Below the pieces are notes generated by a model. That model did not search any database. It worked only from the letters and a program-made list of their open reading frames with translations, and was not told where the DNA came from. Below are positions 1 to 4,957 of a DNA stretch of 6,195 nt, piece by piece. Position numbers and translations under genes: made by a program. How positions within the stretch are numbered: the stretch's first letter is position 1; every line of letters begins with the position of its first letter. This stretch comes from Peptococcaceae bacterium BRH_c23 (GTDB lineage: Bacteria > Bacillota_B > Desulfitobacteriia > Desulfitobacteriales > Desulfitobacteriaceae), in contig LADV01000263.1 of assembly GCA_000961805.1 (NCBI GenBank), positions 1 through 6,195 of the forward strand. The letters run 5' to 3'.

Positions 1-788
1 GTCACAGCTGCATCAATGCCAGTATGAGCAAATTCTTCGATGTTGTCTCCATTGATGCCACCAGCTCCCAGCAGTACGATATTGGGGTTAATTCCCCTGA
101 TTTGAGCAACGATGAGTTTCAAATCGTTGGCTGGGAGCTTATCAAATTGTAATCCGCTAACTCCGGCTTCGATTAACAGGCGAGCATCGTCCAGCGTTTC
201 AACCTCAACTATGATCTTCTTTTCACAGGCATAGGCTTTATTCTGTCGAATGACTCGGGCTAGGTCGTTAATATCGCCCAGAAACGCCAGATGCTGTTTA
301 AAAATTAAGATGGTTTCTGATAAACCCAGTCGGTGTGGAAAAGCACCACCCGCAAGGATGGCCTTGATGGACAGTTCTTTCGTTCCGGGAAACGATTTTC
401 TAGTGGCTAGTACCGTCATTTCTGGGTTCACTGCTTTGACCTTGTCCACCATCTTTTTTGTTCTGGTCGCAATCCCTGAGGAGTACTCTAGGATATTCAT
501 CGACAACTTCCAAGCCATATGCAGGCTCGATGCTAACCCCTCAGCTTCAATGAAGACATCCCCTTTGTCAACAAGGGTACCCGTTGACAGCGCTCGAATC
601 GGCGTAATTCCCAGCTTAGTAAAGATTCGCAATACTTCCTCGACCCCTGATAACACTGTATATTCTCTAGCTGTAAAACAGATTTTCCCCTGATGTCCGC
701 CGATACCTAACGTTAGCGTAGTTAAATCGAGATACGGAACATCCTCTTTGATCCAGCGGTCGATGGTTTCGTCACTGATATAGAGCAT
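1..788 (-). CDS. modD: ModD, NadC-like molybdenum-utilisation protein (3' end outside window)
   Basis: The frame is open from 788 to the window edge, so 262 residues are visible and only a short C-terminus is missing compared with the usual length of about 280. It belongs to the quinolinate phosphoribosyltransferase (NadC) fold. The N-terminal domain begins MLYISDETIDRWIKEDVPY and continues to LDLTT, matching the family's ED..(G)D.TT motif. SSGIATRT (about 103-110) and TRKSFPG (129-135) follow, then GGAFPHRLGLSE (147-158), which corresponds to the phosphate/PRPP-binding part of NadC. The barrel end LLGAGGIN is also visible. ModD is found in molybdate-transport operons, but its reaction is not established; a phosphoribosyl transfer is only inferred from the fold. 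It is the last visible gene of the operon, 28 nt after modA. The start at 788 fits family N-termini and has a GGGGGT site 7 nt upstream. An in-frame ATG at 803 with AGGA is possible. A housekeeping NadC is less likely because the mod genes are adjacent. Confidence 0.88.
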   Translation of the reverse strand, partial: MLYISDETIDRWIKEDVPYLDLTTLTLGIGGHQGKICFTAREYTVLSGVEEVLRIFTKLGITPIRALSTGTLVDKGDVFIEAEGLASSLHMAWKLSMNILEYSSGIATRTKKMVDKVKAVNPEMTVLATRKSFPGTKELSIKAILAGGAFPHRLGLSETILIFKQHLAFLGDINDLARVIRQNKAYACEKKIIVEVETLDDARLLIEAGVSGLQFDKLPANDLKLIVAQIRGINPNIVLLGAGGINGDNIEEFAHTGIDAAV

Positions 789-816
789 CGTCTTTACCCC
801 CATTTTTCCTGTGAGT

Positions 817-1668
817 CTATTTCCCCTTGATAAAACCGTTCTTTTCGAAAATCTTCATGGCCTCATCACTTTGTAAATAGGCCATAAACTTCACGGCCGC
901 TTCGCTGTTTTTGGAGGCAGTCACCACTGCTGCTGGTAAAACCACTGGTGTATGCGAATTTGCTGGTGCTGACGCCACGATTTTCACCTTATCTGAGGTG
1001 ATCGCAATCGTATCCCAGACGAAACCCGCTTCAGCGTTACCGGTCTCCACATAAGCCATGACTTGCATGAGGTCTTTCCCTATGACCATTTTTGATTGGA
1101 GGGTGTCCCATAATTTAAGGGTGCTTAAGGTTTCCTTCGTGGTCTTGGCTGCTGGAACGGATTCAGCTTCACCAATGCCAATATGTTTAACCTCTGGTTT
1201 CGTTAAATCTTCAAAGCCTTTAAGGGTTGTGTTGTCTGTCTTAACGATTAAGACAAGTTCATCTCCGAGCAGATTTACCCTTGAATCTTTCTTGACCAGT
1301 CCCTTTTGCTCCAAGGCATCCATTTGCGGCTTTCCTTGGGAAATGAAAATATCCGTGGCAGCGCCTTGTTCGATCTGAGTTTGTAGTGAACCGGACGGCC
1401 CATAATTAAAAACAAGGTTTACTTGAGTTTCTTTGACCGAATACAGCTTCTTGATCTCTTCGAAAGAGCCTTTCAAACTGGGAGCCGTCGAAATCATCAG
1501 CTCGATCGCTTCTGTCTGTGCAACTTTGCTGTCGTCCTGTTTTGGGGTTTCTTTGACGGCGTTTGAACAACCTGAAAGAACTAACACAAGTAAACATAAC
1601 AAACATGCAACAAGTCTTACGGCAACCTGAGTTTTAGTCGACTTCCGAAATTGATTGAAAAAATCCAT
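817..1668 (-). CDS. modA: ModA, molybdate-binding lipoprotein of the ABC transporter
   Basis: This is the extracytoplasmic solute-binding protein that captures molybdate (or tungstate) and delivers it to ModBC. A basic N-terminus is followed by a hydrophobic stretch ending in the lipobox VLSGC, so Cys34 should be lipidated and the protein anchored outside the membrane. Family motifs in order are ISTAPSLKGSFEEI (the AASL-type loop), FNYGPSGSLQTQIEQGAATDIFIS, ESVPAAKTTKETL, and VETGNAEAGFVWDTIA. These are the loops that carry the oxyanion-binding Ser, Ser, Ala, Val and aromatic residues in characterised ModA proteins. The aromatic position is Trp here (FVW) where Tyr is usual. I chose the ATG at 1668 (283 aa) because AGAGGAG lies 6-7 nt upstream. 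An in-frame ATG at 1689 would add seven residues (MEKEEKF) but has a weaker site. It lies 39 nt after modC and shares its operon. Substrate choice between molybdate and tungstate cannot be settled from sequence. Confidence 0.93.
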   Translation of the reverse strand: MDFFNQFRKSTKTQVAVRLVACLLCLLVLVLSGCSNAVKETPKQDDSKVAQTEAIELMISTAPSLKGSFEEIKKLYSVKETQVNLVFNYGPSGSLQTQIEQGAATDIFISQGKPQMDALEQKGLVKKDSRVNLLGDELVLIVKTDNTTLKGFEDLTKPEVKHIGIGEAESVPAAKTTKETLSTLKLWDTLQSKMVIGKDLMQVMAYVETGNAEAGFVWDTIAITSDKVKIVASAPANSHTPVVLPAAVVTASKNSEAAVKFMAYLQSDEAMKIFEKNGFIKGK

Positions 1669-1707
1669 AAACTTCTCCTCTTTCTCCATCCATTTCCTAC
1701 TAACTTG

Positions 1708-2769
1708 CTAAACAATAATCAGATCCACTGGGTGGCAGTACAGGTTCCAAGGTTGTGGTTTGTCCCTCAAAGCCGACCAAGTTTGTTTTGTGATCTCCCA
1801 CTGAATTTGCTGGTCATGCTGTCTTAGAGTCTCATTCTTCACGTTTAGATATAAGGTTATCCGAGAGGGAGTCTCACTGGTGGCCTTTAGCCAACCACAC
1901 AATACATTGTCCCTTTTTTCATCAGTAGCCCATTCGATCGAGTGCGCACGAATACCCACATAAGCAATTTTTTGAGGAAGTTCGTGCTGGGTTATTAAGT
2001 GAATTCCCCAATCCAAGGCCTCTAACTCAAATGGTGATAGGTAGTTAGCCCGAGAAAAATTCTTACACCCGGTTAATTGCGCGGAGATCAGGGTTGGCGG
2101 TGATCGAAATAGGTCTTCTGTCCCTCCATGTGCTTCAATTTTACCCTGTGAGAGCACGACCAATTGATTGCAAATGCTATAGATTTCGTCCATGTTATGG
2201 GTTACGAACAGGGTAACCCCTGGATAGTCGGCTATGGTTTCCGTCAATTGTTGAACCATGTGACTTCTGAGATAGTCATCCAGTGCCGAGAAGGGTTCAT
2301 CGAGGAGCAAAGCCTCTGGCTCAATCGCTAAAGCCCGGGCTAGCGCAACGCGCTGCTGTTGTCCTCCCGAAAGCTGGTTGGGGTACCTCTTTTCCAAGCC
2401 TTCCAGCTTAATCATCGTCACCATTTTCTTAATGATTGCCCTCTGAGCGTCTCGCTTTTTATCTCCAAGCCCAAAACCAATGTTCTCTTCGACGGTCATA
2501 TTGGGAAAAAGAGCGTAATTTTGAAATAAATAACCCAGCTTTCTCTTCTGACAGGGGAGATTGATGCCCTTCTGGGAGTCAAATAGAATACGACCGTTGA
2601 GAACAATTCTGCCTTGATCAGGGGTTTCAATGCCCGCGATACAGCGCAAGGTCATGCTTTTACCGGAACCAGATGCTCCCAAGAGTCCAAGAATGTCCTG
2701 ACCCGTCTCGAAATGAACATCGAGCTCAAAGCCCGGAAGTGTTTTTTGGATATCAACCAATAAATCCAT
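1708..2769 (-). CDS. modC: ModC, ATPase of the molybdate ABC transporter
   Basis: This is the cytoplasmic nucleotide-binding subunit that powers ModB. From the start at 2769 (353 aa, normal for ModC) it has Walker A GASGSGKS (31-38), Q-loop Gln83 in FQNYALFP, signature LSGGQQQR (133-140), Walker B LLLDEP (154-159), D-loop SALD, and the switch His191 in VTHNMDE. All catalytic residues are intact. The C-terminal third (about 230-353) is poorly conserved and contains IAYVGIRAHSIEWA, typical of the MOBE/TOBE-like regulatory region where oxyanion binding is known in some ModC proteins. The ATG at 2769 is preferred over an in-frame ATG at 2793: TAGGAGATAAT lies directly upstream and the product then begins like other ModC proteins. 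That ribosome binding site is built from the last two Arg codons and the stop of modB, leaving a 1-nt gap, so translation is probably coupled. Other oxyanion or spermidine ATPases are excluded mainly by the neighbours. Confidence 0.95.
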   Translation of the reverse strand: MDLLVDIQKTLPGFELDVHFETGQDILGLLGASGSGKSMTLRCIAGIETPDQGRIVLNGRILFDSQKGINLPCQKRKLGYLFQNYALFPNMTVEENIGFGLGDKKRDAQRAIIKKMVTMIKLEGLEKRYPNQLSGGQQQRVALARALAIEPEALLLDEPFSALDDYLRSHMVQQLTETIADYPGVTLFVTHNMDEIYSICNQLVVLSQGKIEAHGGTEDLFRSPPTLISAQLTGCKNFSRANYLSPFELEALDWGIHLITQHELPQKIAYVGIRAHSIEWATDEKRDNVLCGWLKATSETPSRITLYLNVKNETLRQHDQQIQWEITKQTWSALRDKPQPWNLYCHPVDLIIV

Positions 2770-2770
2770 A

Positions 2771-3478
2771 TTATCTCCTACTAATAGTCGCAATCATCTT
2801 GCGCTGGTAATCAGTCCAGTAATTCATTAGCGTCATCACGATGATCGAAATAAGTACGATTAGAATCACCCAAATCAAGGCCTTTCCCATGGCTCCGCTC
2901 TCGGCCGCAAAGAAGATTGCCGCCGGAATGGTCAAGGTTTTCCCGGGAATATTACCACCTATCATCAGTGTGGCACCAAAATCTCCCAAAGCTCGCGCAA
3001 AGGCCAAGACAGTACCTGCAGCGACTCCCGGCCAAGAAAGAGGAATTGTAATCTTCCAAAATATCTTCCATTCCGAGACGCCCAAGGTGCGTGCCGCATA
3101 GATCATCGTTTGATCAATTTGTTCAAAGGCGCTTCTGACTGTGCGATACATCAAGGGAAAGGCGACAACCGTCGCTGCGATAACGGTAGCGGGCCAAGAG
3201 AATATGACAGTCGTGCCAAGGGCCAACAGGAACTTTCCCAAGGGTCCATTCTTACCAAATAGGATTAGCAGCAAAAATCCTACCACAGTAGGTGGTAAAA
3301 CCAGAGGCAGAGTTAGGACTCCATCAATCAATCCTTTGAATTTCCCCCGATATCCCGAAACAAAGCAGGCAGCTGCGATTCCCAAGAAAAAAGTCACAAT
3401 AGTGGCTATGAAAGCTGCTCTTAATGAAATTAGTAATGGGGAAAAATCCAGTCCCCTTAAATTAGTATAAACACAAAT
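2771..3478 (-). CDS. modB: ModB, membrane permease of the molybdate ABC transporter (start uncertain)
   Basis: This is the integral membrane subunit forming the translocation path for molybdate. Hydrophobic segments lie at about 13-40, 56-75, 86-109, 149-166 and 206-222, as expected for a five-to-six-helix permease. The EAA loop that contacts ModC is clear at about 128-155 (AARTLGVSEWKIFWKITIPL, then SWPGVAAG). It is followed by FARALGDFGATLMIGGNIPG, strongly typical of ModB. It is the first gene of the operon, downstream of the riboswitch-like leader and terminator. The start is a real problem. The frame extends to an ATG at 3541, but that ATG lies at the 5' edge of the terminator hairpin and lacks a ribosome binding site. 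Downstream of the hairpin there is no in-frame ATG, GTG or TTG before the conserved first helix. I used the ATT at 3478, which follows GAAGGGAAGGGGG and gives 235 aa, close to family length. CTG at 3451 is the alternative. Confidence 0.9.
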   Translation of the reverse strand: MCVYTNLRGLDFSPLLISLRAAFIATIVTFFLGIAAACFVSGYRGKFKGLIDGVLTLPLVLPPTVVGFLLLILFGKNGPLGKFLLALGTTVIFSWPATVIAATVVAFPLMYRTVRSAFEQIDQTMIYAARTLGVSEWKIFWKITIPLSWPGVAAGTVLAFARALGDFGATLMIGGNIPGKTLTIPAAIFFAAESGAMGKALIWVILIVLISIIVMTLMNYWTDYQRKMIATISRR

Positions 3479-3509
3479 AACCCCCTTCCCTTCGTCAAGA
3501 ACAATGAAT

Positions 3510-3539
3510 AAAAAAATAGGACTCCCATGAAAGGGAGCC
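3510..3539 (-). terminator. Rho-independent terminator in the mod leader
   Basis: Read on the minus strand, GGCTCCC (3539-3533) pairs with GGGAGTCC (3526-3519), with one bulged T, around the loop TTTCAT. The tail TATTTTTTTATT follows at once, with seven T at 3516-3510. The T-run exists only in this direction, so the terminator acts on transcription entering modB from upstream. It would cut the operon off before modB unless an alternative structure forms, which marks it as a regulatory attenuator and not a gene-end terminator. GAAAAGGAG at 3583-3575 can pair with its 5' arm. Confidence 0.85.
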
Positions 3540-3568
3540 ATGAATAAACTGGTGTTCCAGTCTAATAT

Positions 3569-3680
3569 GAGCTACTCCTTTTCAAAACGTGAAGGCATAC
3601 CTATTTCTGGGAACACCCTGAGGGCCAAGGCCCTGTCCAGCGACCATAGATTTGCTCGTTAGGTCATTCTGGCTCGGAGA
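3569..3680 (-). promoter_or_regulatory. Putative molybdenum-cofactor (Moco) riboswitch aptamer in the mod operon leader
   Basis: This is non-coding leader RNA on the minus strand, upstream of the terminator and modB. Visible helices, in transcript order, are: a closing stem of CUCC (3679-3676) with GGAG (3578-3575), or alternatively GAGC (3675-3672) with GCUC (3572-3569); CCAG (3672-3669) with CUGG (3640-3637), continuing as GACC (3665-3662) with GGUC (3645-3642); and AGGGC CUUG GCCCU (3634-3621), a hairpin with a stable tetraloop. GGUGUUCC (3617-3610) can also pair with GGAACACC (3558-3551) downstream. A multi-stem leader followed by a terminator ahead of molybdate-transport genes matches what is known of the Moco riboswitch family (Rfam RF01055). 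That family represses such genes when the cofactor is abundant. I recognise the overall architecture and context but could not align it to the family model. A tungsten-cofactor variant or an unrelated leader remains possible. Confidence 0.7.
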
Positions 3681-3740
3681 TTAATTATTCAATTTTTCCA
3701 AGTATTTCTCCCTCTTGAGATATACTCACCGCACAACCTT

Positions 3741-3759
3741 CGCTATAGTTAGTATATCG
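3741..3759. promoter_or_regulatory. ModE-box-like inverted repeat near the mod operon promoter
   Basis: CGCTATA and TATATCG are separated by GTTAG and match as inverted arms at 6 of 7 positions. The arms resemble the CGNTATA/TATANCG halves of ModE operators, but the spacer is shorter than in the E. coli consensus. On the minus strand it contains TATACT (3756-3751), the best -10-like hexamer upstream of the leader, although no good -35 precedes it. A regulator bound here could block initiation of the mod operon. The encoded regulator next door is not ModE, so the resemblance may be only functional or accidental. Confidence 0.4.
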
Positions 3760-3838
3760 AGTTATGTTAGTTTATACTTGCCGGTGTTATGTAGATGGGA
3801 CCTCGTGTTTAACTTAAACAAACATAAGCTAAGATAAC
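3742..3838. repeat. Cluster of GTTATNTTAG-like repeats in the divergent region
   Basis: Related copies lie at 3742-3752 (GCTATAGTTAG), 3761-3770 (GTTATGTTAG), 3786-3794 (GTTATGTAG), and inverted at 3829-3838 (CTAAGATAAC, i.e. GTTATCTTAG). The first two are 19 bp apart and the third is 25 bp farther on. Repeated half-sites between two divergent units could be binding sites for the adjacent HTH regulator. The DNA is AT-rich, so chance matches are a real possibility. Confidence 0.35.
3806..3820. promoter_or_regulatory. Perfect 15-bp palindrome, operator candidate
   Basis: TGTTTAA C TTAAACA is a perfect inverted repeat around position 3813, in the middle of the gap between the mod leader and the divergent regulator. 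It lies about 60 bp upstream of the regulator's -10 and about 50 bp upstream of the possible mod -10. A dimeric regulator bound here could affect both directions. No terminator-like T-run is attached and it is far from coding sequence. Confidence 0.5.
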
Positions 3839-3851
3839 TGAATTACATCGT

Positions 3852-3872
3852 CATTGTACAATGTGTTATAAT
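3852..3872 (+). promoter_or_regulatory. Extended -10 promoter of the HTH-PBP regulator with overlapping palindrome
   Basis: TGTTATAAT (3864-3872) is an extended -10 element (TG-N-TATAAT); no convincing -35 is present, as is common with extended -10 promoters. Transcription should start near 3879, giving a leader of about 70 nt. Immediately upstream, in the -35/-10 spacer, is the perfect 12-bp palindrome CATTGTACAATG (3852-3863). A repressor there would directly block polymerase, suggesting autoregulation. The ATG at 3948 has AGGTG 9 nt upstream and GAAGGG farther up. Confidence 0.6.
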
Positions 3873-3947
3873 ATATTGCAAGTACATTAGCGATGATTTT
3901 TTCTAATCAATGCTAGAAAATATTCAGAAGGGACAGGTGCGTTCGCT

Positions 3948-4907
3948 ATGTCCAATGATGTTTCTTATACGCCTGAAGAAGTTGCTAACATCCTTAGAAT
4001 TTCCAAGTTTACAGTTTATGAACTCATAAAGCGGGGGGAGCTAACAGCTTACCATATTGGTCGCAAAGTCCGAGTTGAGGGTACTGATATTGAAAATTAT
4101 AAACGAAAATCTAAGGGACTTAATCCCCTAGAATTCCCCGTCGCATCCCCATTAGACTCCCCCATATCGAACGACCGCTCAAATCATTGTTTTAAATCTG
4201 ACGAAAGCTTAGTCATTTGTGGTCAAGATATTGTCTTGGACATCTTAACCCGCTATTTGGAAAAGCAATTTCCACAGGTTCACTTCCTGCGTCGTTATAT
4301 TGGAAGCATCGACGGTCTCATAGCCCTCTACCGTGGCATGGCGAACGTTGTTACTGCGCACTTATGGGATAGCGATACCAACGAATATAATACCCCCTAT
4401 GTTCGAAGGCTTTTACCCGGTCATCCGACCTGTATTATTAACTTGGTTTATCGAATGGAAGGCTTTTATGTTGCCAAAGGAAATCCTCAGAATATAACCA
4501 CTTGGAGTGACCTAACCAAACCAGATGTTCGTTTTATTAACCGGGAAAGAGGGTCCGGCGCAAGAGTATTGTTAGATGAGAAACTAAGAATTTCTGGAAT
4601 TAACCACAAAGATATCCTTGGCTATGGAGATGAAGAAATGACCCATCTTGCCATAGCGAGCAAAGTTGCACGCGGTGAAGCAGACGTTGGTTTAGGGATT
4701 GAAAAGGTAGTCATGCAATTTATAAATCTTGATTTTATCCCTCTGCATAAAGAACGCTATGATTTAGTAATACGACAGGAAGATCTAGAACGACATCATT
4801 TTCAGGCATTAATGAGTATCTTGCAATCCCCTGCTTTTCGAAATGAAGTGCTGGGAATCGGAGGGTACGACATCTCCCAGATGGGACAAATCATTGCTAA
4901 AATGTAA
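3948..4907 (+). CDS. One-component regulator: excisionase-like HTH plus ModA-like substrate-binding domain
   Basis: The 319-aa product has two parts. Residues 6-57 form an excisionase/MerR-like HTH (YTPEEVANILRISKFTVYEL, then IKRGELTAYHIGRKVRV) of the type that binds DNA with a small wing. After a linker of about 30 residues, about 85-305 form a periplasmic-binding-protein-like domain (Pfam PBP_like type) without a signal peptide. Its hallmarks are AHLWDSDTNEYN, GFYVAKGNP, and INRERGSGARVLLDEKL with N198, G202-S203-G204 and R206. Cytoplasmic proteins of this build are commonly annotated as molybdate- or tungstate-responsive regulators; the ligand is not proven from sequence. Transcribed divergently from modBCAD across a gap rich in palindromes, it probably controls that operon and itself. 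It is not ModE, which has a winged HTH fused to Mop/TOBE domains. Tandem stops (TAA TAG) end the gene, followed by a hairpin. Confidence 0.88.
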   Translation: MSNDVSYTPEEVANILRISKFTVYELIKRGELTAYHIGRKVRVEGTDIENYKRKSKGLNPLEFPVASPLDSPISNDRSNHCFKSDESLVICGQDIVLDILTRYLEKQFPQVHFLRRYIGSIDGLIALYRGMANVVTAHLWDSDTNEYNTPYVRRLLPGHPTCIINLVYRMEGFYVAKGNPQNITTWSDLTKPDVRFINRERGSGARVLLDEKLRISGINHKDILGYGDEEMTHLAIASKVARGEADVGLGIEKVVMQFINLDFIPLHKERYDLVIRQEDLERHHFQALMSILQSPAFRNEVLGIGGYDISQMGQIIAKM

Positions 4908-4909
4908 TA

Positions 4910-4947
4910 GAAAGTGGCTAACCTAAACTTATAGGTTAGCCACTTTC
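4910..4947. terminator. Perfect 16-bp hairpin, probable bidirectional terminator
   Basis: GAAAGTGGCTAACCTA (4910-4925) and its exact complement (4932-4947) flank the 6-nt loop AACTTA. It starts at the last base of the second stop of the plus-strand regulator and ends 10 nt before the stop of the convergent LysR gene. That position suits a shared terminator. Neither side has a clean T-run: the plus side reads AAATATTTGTTT and the minus side TATTACATTTT. Efficiency is therefore uncertain, but the stem is long and perfect. Confidence 0.65.
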
Positions 4948-4957
4948 AAATATTTGT

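Noticed and set aside
250..693. Plus-strand open frame of 147 codons
   Set aside because: It lies wholly antisense to modD, whose minus-strand product matches a known family end to end; no ribosome binding site or recognisable domain.
1058..1630. Plus-strand open frames, and a minus-strand frame at 1406-1606, inside modA
   Set aside because: All overlap the well-supported modA frame, have no family resemblance and lack ribosome binding sites; they are shadows.
2841..3470. Two plus-strand open frames opposite modB
   Set aside because: They are reverse complements of membrane-helix codons and rich in Lys/Pro/Ala; no initiation signal.
3479..3541. N-terminal extension of ModB from the ATG at 3541
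   Set aside because: The extension encodes the terminator hairpin and T-run, has no ribosome binding site and does not resemble ModB N-termini; kept only as an alternative in the modB entry.
3893..3915. Imperfect stem AGCGATGATT / AATCAATGCT in the leader of the HTH-PBP gene
   Set aside because: Interrupted by two mismatches, AT-rich, and without a terminator or occluded ribosome binding site; too weak to call a regulatory element.
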